Source: Bacteroidaceae bacterium (GTDB lineage: Bacteria; Bacteroidota; Bacteroidia; Bacteroidales; Bacteroidaceae). From it: a DNA stretch of 55,063 bases. The position numbers and the translations under genes were made by a program. Positions 9,738-17,372 of the stretch are shown here, piece after piece; position 1 is the stretch's first letter, and the number at the start of each line of letters is the position of its first letter. The notes beneath the pieces were generated by a model, which ran no database searches, was not told the origin of the DNA, and worked only from the letters and a program-made list of their open reading frames with translations. The DNA is taken from positions 1 to 55,063 of the forward strand of contig JAFNXL010000022.1 of NCBI GenBank assembly GCA_017379075.1, written 5' to 3'.

Positions 9738-10871
9738 ATGATGCAATTCAAAAATGTTCTCGCCGCTGCAGCTCTTGCACTTGGCGTATCAGTGCCTGCC
9801 GGTGCGCAGACAACTGAAGATGATGGACTGGATTACAAGCCCTATCCCCACATGTTCGTTGGTGTTCAGGGTGGTGCTCAGACCACATTTACCAACTATG
9901 ACAATTTGAAGTTGATAACCCCCACCGCCAGCGTTAGCTTCGGTACGTTCTTTACGCCTGTTGTAGGTGCGCGTCTGCACTTCAACGGATGGCAGAACAA
10001 GGGTGGTTTCAAGGATGCAACCCAGGACTTCAAGTATGATTACAAGTATGCTACTTCAGACCTGGATTTGATGCTGAATCTTTCCACTCTTTTCGGTAAG
10101 AAGAACTACTATCCTTTAAATGTGTACCTGATTGGTGGTATCGGTCTTAACTATGCTTGGGACAACGATGATGCTTATGCCAACAAGAACCTTATGCCTC
10201 TTGCATACAAGAATGACAGACTGAGCCACAATGCTCGTGTTGGTGCAATGTTGGACTGGAACCTGATGAAGAACCTCAGCCTGAACTTGGAAGTAAACGC
10301 CAACAGTTTGGGTGACCGTTACAACAGTAAGACCAACGGAAAGGACGACTGGCAGCTTAATGCACAGGTCGGTTTGGCCGTGAAGTTCGGTTACAAGAAG
10401 AAGGAAGTGAAGGAAGAGTGGGCAACCCGCGTAGATACCATTTGGTATGACGATGTGGCTTACACTCCCCGTGTAGAGGACGGAACCATCACTTGGAACG
10501 TATTCTATGAGATTCGCGAGAGTGATTTCAATGATCCCGACGCACAGTTGGCAAACATCGGTGCTTTCCTCAAGGATCACCGCGAGTGTAAGGTTACCAT
10601 CAAGTCTTACGCTGACGTACAGACCGGTAATCCCAAGATTAACATGGGCTACAGCCAGCAGCGTTCAGAGAAGGCTGTAAAGGCATTGGTTGATGCCGGT
10701 GTAGATCCCTCTATCATCAAGGCAGAATATTTCGGTGACACTGTACAACCTTTCGCTGAGAACGACAAGAACCGTGTATCTATCATTACCGCTACTGGTT
10801 TGAAGGATGTTAAGGACAAGTACACCGTTAAGAAGTATCGTACAAAGGAAGTACGTTACCGCGTAAAGTAA
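9738..10871 (+). CDS. OmpA-family outer-membrane protein (copy 2)
   Basis: A 377-residue paralogue of the 6892 gene. Signal peptide MMQFKNVLAAAALALGVSVP ending near AGAQ; barrel-like N-terminal region beginning DYKPYPHMFVGVQGG as in copy 1; then the OmpA C-terminal domain. From about residue 215 to the end the two proteins differ at only a handful of positions, while the barrel regions are clearly diverged. An in-frame ATG at 9723 exists, but only about 12 bases from the expected transcript start; 9738 gives a cleaner signal peptide. Role inferred: outer-membrane porin-like or structural protein bound to peptidoglycan. Own promoter and own terminator. Confidence 0.87.
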   Translation: MMQFKNVLAAAALALGVSVPAGAQTTEDDGLDYKPYPHMFVGVQGGAQTTFTNYDNLKLITPTASVSFGTFFTPVVGARLHFNGWQNKGGFKDATQDFKYDYKYATSDLDLMLNLSTLFGKKNYYPLNVYLIGGIGLNYAWDNDDAYANKNLMPLAYKNDRLSHNARVGAMLDWNLMKNLSLNLEVNANSLGDRYNSKTNGKDDWQLNAQVGLAVKFGYKKKEVKEEWATRVDTIWYDDVAYTPRVEDGTITWNVFYEIRESDFNDPDAQLANIGAFLKDHRECKVTIKSYADVQTGNPKINMGYSQQRSEKAVKALVDAGVDPSIIKAEYFGDTVQPFAENDKNRVSIITATGLKDVKDKYTVKKYRTKEVRYRVK

Positions 10872-10898
10872 TTACGAAAGTAACATTTAAGCATACTG

Positions 10899-10920
10899 AA
10901 GCTCGGCAAAAGCCGGGCTT
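10899..10920 (+). terminator. Rho-independent terminator after OmpA copy 2
   Basis: AAGCTCGGC and GCCGGGCTT pair over 9 bp (one G-U) around loop AAAA, followed by TAGTTTTTT. Confidence 0.9.
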
Positions 10921-10933
10921 TAGTTTTTTGAAG

Positions 10934-11177
10934 ATTTGTCAAAAAACAGGAAAATGCATTTTTGAATGAGATACACAAATGGTGTTATGTTGTAATATGC
11001 AGATAATCAAGTGTATATAAAATTGTAAGAAGTGGTCTTAAAACATCTTAAAAAAACACTTAAGTGTTTCTTGAGTTTTACTTAAGTATTTCCTGAAAAA
11101 CACTTAACTGTTTCCGCAGAAACACTTAAGTGTTACTTTTCCCCGATTTTTGTGTAAAGATTTTTTTATTTGCTTTG
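10934..11177 (+). repeat. 244-bp intergenic repeat, copy A, with four ACTTAAGT boxes every 22 bp
   Basis: Aligns with 41234-41477 without a net gap (offset exactly 30,300). ACTTAAGT boxes start at 11058, 11080, 11102 (here ACTTAACT) and 11124. Similarity is strongest from 11041 on, about 80 percent identity by eye. The -33 box of the next gene overlaps its right end. Confidence 0.85.
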
Positions 11178-11204
11178 TGAAATCAGACGAGTTTTATACT
11201 TTTG
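11174..11204 (+). promoter_or_regulatory. Promoter of VanX-like gene
   Basis: TTTG 11174-11177, 19 bp, TACTTTTG 11197-11204. It lies downstream of the in-frame ATG at 11170, so the gene must start later, at GTG 11227. Confidence 0.8.
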
Positions 11205-11226
11205 CATAAAAGAAAGAGGAAAAGGA

Positions 11227-11910
11227 GTGAGAAGAAAAGCACTTTTTTCAGTATTTGCGCTCTCTATGCTTATGGGTGGCCCGATTGTTCGGGCGCAGAA
11301 AAGCACGACTGCATTGCAAATGGAGAAACTGGGCTATGTGGATGTCCTGGATGTGGATTCCGCATTGCGCGTAAGTCTGATGTATGCCCGTGCGGACAAT
11401 TTTATGGGTCGTGTGCTTTATAAAGATTTGCGCGAGGCTTATCTGCATCCCGAGGCAGCAAAATCTCTCTCCCGTGCCCGTAAAATTTTGCAAGCGGAAC
11501 ACCCGCATTTAGGCATCATCGTTTATGATGCCGCCCGCCCCATGCACATACAACAGCAGATGTGGAATGCGGTGTCGGGAACACTTAAGAGAATTTATGT
11601 CTGCAATCCAAAGAACGGAGGGGGACTGCACAATTATGGAATGGCGGTGGATGTCTCCTTATATAATATAAATAGTGGTGATACATTGGACATGGGAACT
11701 CGGATTGATTTTCTGGGTAAGCAGGCTCATATCAGCGAGGAAGACAATCTGGTGGCTCAGGGCATCATCAGTTCCGAGGCCCGTGAGAACCGTCTAATTT
11801 TGCGCAATGTGATGCGACGGGCTGGATTCACCCCGCTGAAAACCGAATGGTGGCATTTCAATTATATATCCCGTGCCAAGGCAAAGGCACATTATAAACC
11901 TATTCCATGA
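11227..11910 (+). CDS. D-alanyl-D-alanine dipeptidase, VanX/DdpX family (peptidase M15D)
   Basis: A 227-residue zinc dipeptidase with an N-terminal signal peptide (about residues 1-23, ending VRAQ). Zinc and catalytic residues are all present: H135 and D142 in GGLHNYGMAVD, E207 and H210 in EWWHFNY, and the family arginine in YDAARPMHIQQ near 104. The enzyme cleaves D-Ala-D-Ala. In organisms without a vancomycin cluster it usually serves cell-wall turnover or D-Ala recovery, which is the likely role here since no vanH or vanA is nearby. The promoter at 11174 rules out the ATG at 11170, so GTG at 11227 is chosen. It overlaps the next gene by 4 bases. Confidence 0.88.
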   Translation: MRRKALFSVFALSMLMGGPIVRAQKSTTALQMEKLGYVDVLDVDSALRVSLMYARADNFMGRVLYKDLREAYLHPEAAKSLSRARKILQAEHPHLGIIVYDAARPMHIQQQMWNAVSGTLKRIYVCNPKNGGGLHNYGMAVDVSLYNINSGDTLDMGTRIDFLGKQAHISEEDNLVAQGIISSEARENRLILRNVMRRAGFTPLKTEWWHFNYISRAKAKAHYKPIP

Positions 11911-13085
11911 CCAACGAAGAATTTATCCGTCTGCATCGTGGAGAAGACACCTCTGCCCTGGCGCTGAAGCGAGTGCCCGAGGGGGTGGATCTCAAGTTCT
12001 GCCTGGAACAGATCAAGAGCCGTCAGAAGGCCGAACGCAAATTGCCCCGTTGGGCGGCAGTTGAAGGATTGTTGTTCCCGCCTGCGCTTTCCATGGAGCA
12101 ATGTTCTTCACAGGAAACGGCACATTACAAGCAGCGTTTGGTGGAACGTATTTTGCCACCACAGGAAAGGAATGCCATGGTAGACCTGACCGCCGGTTTT
12201 GGTGTGGACTTCAGTTATCTGGCCATGCTGTTCAAACAGGCTGTCTATGTGGAGCAGCAGGCAAACCTGTGCGAAATCGCACATCACAACATGCCACTTT
12301 TAGGTCTTGGGCATGCGGAAATCTGCTGTGCCCGTTGCGAGGAATATTTGCAGGAATCCGGTTGTGCCGATCTCATTTTTATGGATCCGGCACGCCGTGA
12401 CGGAGCCGGCAGAAAAACCGTACTGCTGGAAGATTGTACGCCGTGTGTTACCACTATGCTTACGGACTTGCTCGGCCGTTGCCGCTATCTTTTGCTGAAA
12501 CTTTCGCCCATGCTGGATATTCATGCTGCATTGAAGACGTTGAAGAATGTGTGTGAAGTGCATGTGGTAAGTGTGGACGGAGAATGCCGTGAACTGCTCC
12601 TTTTGCTTGAAGCCAGGGAATGTCGGCAGGTTAGCTTCCATTGTGTAAACTTGGGTCGCAAGCCTAATTGTTTTGTGGTGGAGGATATGAACCATGTGGT
12701 TTCGGTGGCGGTGGATGGTCCTTCGACATATTTGTACGAACCAAACGCTTCGGTGCTGAAGGCGGGGGTACAGGATGCGCTTTGTGGGCGTTTTGGCGTG
12801 GAAAAACTGCATCGCAACAGCAACCTTTTCACCTCTGTCCAATTGGTGGAGGATTTTCCCGGTAGGGCATTTTGTGTCCGGTCGTGTTTCGACTTTTCAA
12901 AACAGAGCTTGAAAGCGTTGCAGTTGCAGGTTAGGAAGGCCAATCTTACTGTGCGCAATTTCCCTTCCACGGTAGACCAGCTTCGCAAACGCCTCAAACT
13001 TAAAGAGGGAGGTGATGTGTATCTCTTCGCCACCACGCTGGCGGATGAAAGCCATGTGCTGGTGCAGTGCGAGAAAGCAGAATGA
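11907..13085 (+). CDS. Class I SAM-dependent methyltransferase with THUMP-like domain
   Basis: A 392-residue cytoplasmic protein. SAM-binding motif I is DLTAGFGVDFSYLA near residue 95 and a DPARRDGAGRK motif near 155 resembles the DP-P-type catalytic loops of RNA and protein methyltransferases. The C-terminal ~80 residues with LKLKEGGDVYLFATTL resemble the THUMP-like tail seen in this Bacteroidetes family. An RNA base target is plausible but not shown. Start overlaps the VanX-like stop by 4 bases (ATGA), so translation is likely coupled although the functions seem unrelated. Length agrees with the family as known from Bacteroides. Confidence 0.82.
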   Translation: MTNEEFIRLHRGEDTSALALKRVPEGVDLKFCLEQIKSRQKAERKLPRWAAVEGLLFPPALSMEQCSSQETAHYKQRLVERILPPQERNAMVDLTAGFGVDFSYLAMLFKQAVYVEQQANLCEIAHHNMPLLGLGHAEICCARCEEYLQESGCADLIFMDPARRDGAGRKTVLLEDCTPCVTTMLTDLLGRCRYLLLKLSPMLDIHAALKTLKNVCEVHVVSVDGECRELLLLLEARECRQVSFHCVNLGRKPNCFVVEDMNHVVSVAVDGPSTYLYEPNASVLKAGVQDALCGRFGVEKLHRNSNLFTSVQLVEDFPGRAFCVRSCFDFSKQSLKALQLQVRKANLTVRNFPSTVDQLRKRLKLKEGGDVYLFATTLADESHVLVQCEKAE

Positions 13086-13122
13086 ATTAAAATGATGTAT
13101 AATAAAAAACAAATAAACGAAG

Positions 13123-13875
13123 ATGAAGAATGTATACCTTAAGGTGGTTTTAGCCGTATTCCTGTTTTGTCTAGTACAGGGCATTGTCAGTATAGTAGTG
13201 TCTTTTTGCATTGGACAGACGTTTAATACACAGATGCTTGCTCTTGCACTTATCGGTTCAGGTCTGCTGAGTTGCTTGATTCTTGCCGGAATGAAGATGA
13301 TACGTCTGCCTGGGGCGTTCAGTTGCGGACATTCGCCGTTGAAAATGTCTGTCATTTCCTATTTGGCAGCAGTGTTCGGCGTATTTGCAATGGATTTGCT
13401 GGGCGAAAAGATGGATTTGCCCGATATGATGGGAAAGGAGTTCCTGTCCATGTCGCACAACCTATGGGGCATCCTGGCACTTGCTGTGGTGGGGCCTATT
13501 ACGGAAGAATTGGTTTTCCGCGAGGGTATTCAGGGTTTTATGCAACGAAAAGGAGTCTCATGTTGGACTGCCATCATCATAAGTGCTTTGTGCTTTGGAG
13601 TCATTCACTTTAATCCTGCACAGATTCCTTTTGCCTTTGGCATAGGACTGATTTTGGGCATCATTTATTACAAGACGGGCAATGTTCTGCTTACCTCCCT
13701 GATACACATAACCAACAACAGCATGGCGGTATTGGAAATGCGCATTTTGGGAGAGGACATAGAGACGTTCAGCTATGAACAGGCATTGGGCGGCTCTCTC
13801 TTGTCATGGGTGCATATCGCTGTTGCTGCTATGGTCAGCGTGTTCTTGCTTTGTCATTATTGGAAAAAAGCGTAA
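13123..13875 (+). CDS. CPBP family intramembrane glutamic endopeptidase
   Basis: A 250-residue integral membrane protein with about seven hydrophobic segments. It has the family signature: the EELVFRE motif (E128, E129, R133) in GPITEELVFREG, then FGVIHF with the second-motif His near 161, and the LTSLIHITNN motif with His and Asn. CPBP (Abi/Rce1-like) proteases cleave membrane-bound or CAAX-like substrates; bacterial members act in protein export or self-immunity, but no bacteriocin gene lies here. It follows the methyltransferase by 37 bp and precedes the porin by 6 bp, so it is inside an operon. Confidence 0.92.
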   Translation: MKNVYLKVVLAVFLFCLVQGIVSIVVSFCIGQTFNTQMLALALIGSGLLSCLILAGMKMIRLPGAFSCGHSPLKMSVISYLAAVFGVFAMDLLGEKMDLPDMMGKEFLSMSHNLWGILALAVVGPITEELVFREGIQGFMQRKGVSCWTAIIISALCFGVIHFNPAQIPFAFGIGLILGIIYYKTGNVLLTSLIHITNNSMAVLEMRILGEDIETFSYEQALGGSLLSWVHIAVAAMVSVFLLCHYWKKA

Positions 13876-13881
13876 ATAAAA

Positions 13882-15135
13882 ATGGTCAAAACAAGCGTAA
13901 AGAAATATCTGCAAGTATTCTGTGGCCTGACAATGCTGCTGCCTTCTGTGGCCATGGCTCAGGAACAGAAGGAATGGAAGGGGTTTTCCATTTCCGATGC
14001 CGATGAACTGATGGAGCAGGTACGCAATATGCCTTTTGTAGAGGTGGGTAAGGGCGTATCCTTTACTCCCAAGAACAAGTTGTTCAAGATGACAATACGG
14101 TTTCGCATGCAGAACCAGTTGGCCATGGACTTTGATGATGATTTTTCGTTGGAGGAGACACAGGCCCAGGTGAAGCGTCTTCGCCTCCGTCTAGATGGTT
14201 TTCTTTATTCGCCCAAACTGCTTTATTGCATCCAGCTTGGCTTTACGCCTTATGACACGAAGGTATTGCCTAATGGCAACAATAACTTTATACGTGATGC
14301 TGTTGTCTGTTATCGCCCCTCAGACACTTGGAACATCGCCTTTGGACAGACAACCGTCAAGTCGAGCAGAGAGAATATAAAGTCGTCAAGCGCAATGCAG
14401 TTTTCCAACGCCAGCATTGTGAACTCCGAGTTCAACCCCGATCGCGACTTTGGCTTCTTTGGTGAATATTACAAACGCCTTTTCGGCAACTTCAATGTGA
14501 CGGCAAATGCCGCTGTCACTTTGGGCGAAGGACGCAATTGGGTGGCGAGCAAAAGTAAAGGTTTTGCCTATACTGGGCGAGTGGAACTTTTCCCGCTGGG
14601 GCGTTTCAAGGCGTCTGGAGAAGTGATAGAGGGTGATTTTCTACGCGAGCAGTCGGTAAAACTGATGCTGGCGGGTGCGTTCTCCTACAATGACCGGACC
14701 ACTCGCGTGCATGGCCAGTGTGGCTCGCAACTTCCCGATGGCGTAATGACCAGCATGAAGCAGTATTACCTCGATTTTGTTCTCAAATATCGGGGCTTTG
14801 CCTTTTGTGCAGACTTTATGGGTCGCATTTGCGACAAGCCACTCTATTCTGGCGACTTGTTCACCTATGCAGGAAAGGGTGTGAATGCACAAACCAGTTA
14901 TATCTTTAGAAAGAATTGGGAGGTGGCCTTGCGCAATTCCACGCTTCTCCCCGATGCAAAGGTTCGTCCGATGGTGGGGTACAGCGGTTTCAACCAGACA
15001 ACGTTTGCCGTTACGAAATATCTTATTGGGCACAGCTTGAAGGTGCAGGCGGATGCCTCGTACAATCACCGCACAGAGGCACTCAATGCCTATAACCGTT
15101 GGCAGCTTCGCTTTGTTCTGGAGGCCGGTCTCTAA
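13882..15135 (+). CDS. Phosphate-selective porin O/P-like outer-membrane protein
   Basis: A 417-residue exported protein. A signal peptide covers about residues 1-27 (ending VAMAQ). The rest shows alternating strands typical of a 16-stranded porin, with LKRLRLRLDGFLYSPKLLYCIQLGF, a segment common in the OprO/OprP-like family of Bacteroidetes, and NPDRDFGFFGEYYKRLFGNFN. The last residues (WQLRFVLEAGL) form an outer-membrane beta-strand. Anion specificity cannot be judged by eye. It is the last gene of the 11227-15135 operon; the GH16 gene that follows has its own promoter. Confidence 0.82.
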   Translation: MVKTSVKKYLQVFCGLTMLLPSVAMAQEQKEWKGFSISDADELMEQVRNMPFVEVGKGVSFTPKNKLFKMTIRFRMQNQLAMDFDDDFSLEETQAQVKRLRLRLDGFLYSPKLLYCIQLGFTPYDTKVLPNGNNNFIRDAVVCYRPSDTWNIAFGQTTVKSSRENIKSSSAMQFSNASIVNSEFNPDRDFGFFGEYYKRLFGNFNVTANAAVTLGEGRNWVASKSKGFAYTGRVELFPLGRFKASGEVIEGDFLREQSVKLMLAGAFSYNDRTTRVHGQCGSQLPDGVMTSMKQYYLDFVLKYRGFAFCADFMGRICDKPLYSGDLFTYAGKGVNAQTSYIFRKNWEVALRNSTLLPDAKVRPMVGYSGFNQTTFAVTKYLIGHSLKVQADASYNHRTEALNAYNRWQLRFVLEAGL

Positions 15136-15173
15136 AAAATACGCTTTGTGCGCTGGTTTTCTTTGTGCCCTTG

Positions 15174-15204
15174 TTGCACAATTGGGGCAAATGAACTACC
15201 TTTG
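15174..15204 (+). promoter_or_regulatory. Promoter of GH16 gene
   Basis: TTG 15174-15176, 20 bp, TACCTTTG 15197-15204. Supports the ATG at 15231 over the in-frame GTG at 15204. Confidence 0.8.
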
Positions 15205-15230
15205 TGGTTGTATTATTAAATTTATGCAGA

Positions 15231-16016
15231 ATGAAAGCACATCGTTGTCTTCTTGTTTCCGCGCTTATGTTGATGGCCGCTTCCACGTTTGCCGGACAGC
15301 CAAAATACAAACTTGTTTGGAAAGAGAATTTTCGGGGAAACCATTTCAATGAAAAGTCCTGGAGCAAGATTCCCAGGGGAACATCCGACTGGAACCGCAG
15401 AATGTCCGACCATCCTTCGTTGTACAAGGTGGAAAAGGGTAGGTTGGTACTGAGGGGCGTGGTCAACGACGGACTTGTGCCCGATGATCCGGTTCCTTTT
15501 CTAACTGGAGGTGTGTACACCAAGAACAAGAAGACCATCACTTATGGCAAGGTAGAGGTGCGTGCCAAACTTCATGCCGCCAAAGGCGCATGGCCAGCCA
15601 TCTGGATGCTGCCTAATGACAAAGGATGGCCCGATGGCGGTGAAATAGACATCATGGAACGTTTGAACGGCGATTCCATTGCTTACCAGACGGTACACTC
15701 CTATTACACTTATGTACTCAAGCAGGAAACCCCGCGCAAAGGGGCAACCGGTCCCATAGACCCAGACGGATATAATGTCTATGCCGTAGAAATATTGCCA
15801 GACAGTCTGGTCTTTTCCATCAACGACCGCCGCACCTTCTCCTATCCGCGTATCCAGACAGACAAACCCGGACAATATCCTTTTGGCACTCCGTTCTATC
15901 TGTTGATTGACATGCAGATTGAGGGACAGTGGGTAGGAAAGGCAGATCCCAAGGATTATCCCGTGGAAATGTGGATAGACTGGGTAAAGATGTATGAATT
16001 GAAAGAGAATCGATAA
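15231..16016 (+). CDS. Glycoside hydrolase family 16 beta-glucanase (laminarinase/lichenase type)
   Basis: A 261-residue exported enzyme. Signal peptide is about residues 1-22 (MKAHRCLLVSALMLMAASTF then AGQ). The GH16 catalytic motif ExDxxE is GGEIDIMERLNG, with nucleophile E138, D140 and acid/base E143. The jelly-roll fold is supported by FTGGVYTKNK-type strands before it and MWIDWVKMYEL at the end. GH16 enzymes split beta-1,3 or mixed-linked beta-glucans; the spacing ExDxxE (not ExDxE) points to the laminarinase side of the family, an inference. No SusC/D pair lies nearby, so it is not in a classical polysaccharide locus. Confidence 0.9.
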   Translation: MKAHRCLLVSALMLMAASTFAGQPKYKLVWKENFRGNHFNEKSWSKIPRGTSDWNRRMSDHPSLYKVEKGRLVLRGVVNDGLVPDDPVPFLTGGVYTKNKKTITYGKVEVRAKLHAAKGAWPAIWMLPNDKGWPDGGEIDIMERLNGDSIAYQTVHSYYTYVLKQETPRKGATGPIDPDGYNVYAVEILPDSLVFSINDRRTFSYPRIQTDKPGQYPFGTPFYLLIDMQIEGQWVGKADPKDYPVEMWIDWVKMYELKENR

Positions 16017-16047
16017 AGAATAATACCAAGTAAAACAAGATTTGAAA

Positions 16048-17316
16048 ATGAGAAGACTTTGTACTTTGTTGTTTTTGGCAGGAACACTGGGCCTTATGCT
16101 TGTGGGCTGCCAGTCTGGAGAGAAAAAGAGAAAGACGCTTTTTGTCATAGTAGATGGTGTAACGGTAGATAACATCGAGCGCATTGCACCGGCCACAATC
16201 TTTGACATTGCTTCTGTAGGAGGATATTCCAGAGGCTATTGTGGCGGTAAGGTGGGACAGTATTCCCAAACGCCCACAATTTCGGCCGTGGGGTATAACA
16301 ACATCCTCACCGGAACATGGGTAAATAAGCATAATGTAAGTGGAAACACAAACCAGAACCCCAATTACAATTACTGGAGTATCTTCCGTATAGCCAAGGA
16401 GCAGAAAGAGGATGTAAAGACCGCGCTTTATTCCAGCTGGACAGATAATCGCACCGTACTATTGGGCGAGGGAAAACCGGAAACAGGTGGACTTAAGATT
16501 GATTATGTCTTTGATGGATATGACATTGATGAAAAGGCTTTCCCGAAACGCAAGCACGACCTGCACATCTTTGAAATAGATTCTTTTGTATGCGAGCGTG
16601 CGGCAGAATGTATCACTAAGGAGGCACCGGACTTGAACTGGGTTTACCTGTGGTATACCGATGATGCTTACCACCTTTTCGGTGACGGAACTTTCTCGGA
16701 TAAATATGTACACAAGACCGATTCCATGATTGCAAAGTTGTGGGAAGCGGTAAAGTATCGTGAACAGAACCATAATGAGGAATGGATGGTAATTGTCTTG
16801 ACAGACCACGGTCGTGACGAGATGGGTTATGGCCACGGAGGACAATCGGACCGTGCGCGTGCCATCTGGATGTCTACCAACATCAAGGAGGTGAACGGAC
16901 AGTTTGCAGAACCTTATCTCTCTCATGCCGATGTGAACCCCACCATCTGCAAGTTCATGGGCTTTGAGGTGCCGCGCGATGTGGCTTTTGAATCGGATGG
17001 TAGTAGTTTTTATGGCCCTCGCGACATTTATGCGCTCGAATCACGCAATTACGACAACAAGGTGGTGCTGACTTGGAAGGTGGATCAAGGAAAGGGTACA
17101 GCTCGTGTGTTTATGGCCAGTGAAAACAATTTTGCCAAGGGACAGCCGGACGACTGGAAAGAAGTGGCCACAGTGCCTGTAACCGATGGCGGATGTACAG
17201 TGGACCTGGGTGCGGTAGATTCCGATTTCTATAAGTTTGCCGTCCAGACAGAGAACACGGTTCTTAATCTGTGGAATCCCCGAAAGAAGAATCAACCCTA
17301 CAAGCCAGCCGAATGA
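16048..17316 (+). CDS. Alkaline phosphatase/phosphodiesterase-superfamily lipoprotein
   Basis: A 422-residue lipoprotein: MRRLCTLLFLAGTLGLMLVGC gives a signal with lipobox LVGC. The fold is alkaline-phosphatase-like (nucleotide pyrophosphatase/phosphodiesterase branch): TLFVIVDGV with the first metal Asp, SQTPTISAVGYNNILTGTW with the likely catalytic Thr, WYTDDAYHLFG, and VLTDHGRDEMGYGHGG with Asp-His metal ligands. The C-terminal ~90 residues look like a beta-sandwich. Substrate is unknown; a phosphodiester or glycerophospho-substrate is possible. The ATG at 16048 was chosen over the upstream TTG at 16042. It lies 31 bp after GH16 and may share its transcript. Confidence 0.8.
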   Translation: MRRLCTLLFLAGTLGLMLVGCQSGEKKRKTLFVIVDGVTVDNIERIAPATIFDIASVGGYSRGYCGGKVGQYSQTPTISAVGYNNILTGTWVNKHNVSGNTNQNPNYNYWSIFRIAKEQKEDVKTALYSSWTDNRTVLLGEGKPETGGLKIDYVFDGYDIDEKAFPKRKHDLHIFEIDSFVCERAAECITKEAPDLNWVYLWYTDDAYHLFGDGTFSDKYVHKTDSMIAKLWEAVKYREQNHNEEWMVIVLTDHGRDEMGYGHGGQSDRARAIWMSTNIKEVNGQFAEPYLSHADVNPTICKFMGFEVPRDVAFESDGSSFYGPRDIYALESRNYDNKVVLTWKVDQGKGTARVFMASENNFAKGQPDDWKEVATVPVTDGGCTVDLGAVDSDFYKFAVQTENTVLNLWNPRKKNQPYKPAE

Positions 17317-17372
17317 TTGGGTGGTGTAAAAGTGTATATATAATAATGTATTAGATAAACGTCTTTATTTCT

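Noticed and set aside
11227-11910. Vancomycin resistance cluster
   Set aside because: Only the VanX-like gene is present; no vanH, vanA-type ligase or vanRS. Such dipeptidases are common in Bacteroidetes without resistance.
13123-13875. CPBP (Abi) protease as an anti-phage gene
   Set aside because: It sits in an operon with a methyltransferase and a porin, away from the accessory region; family name alone does not support a defence role.
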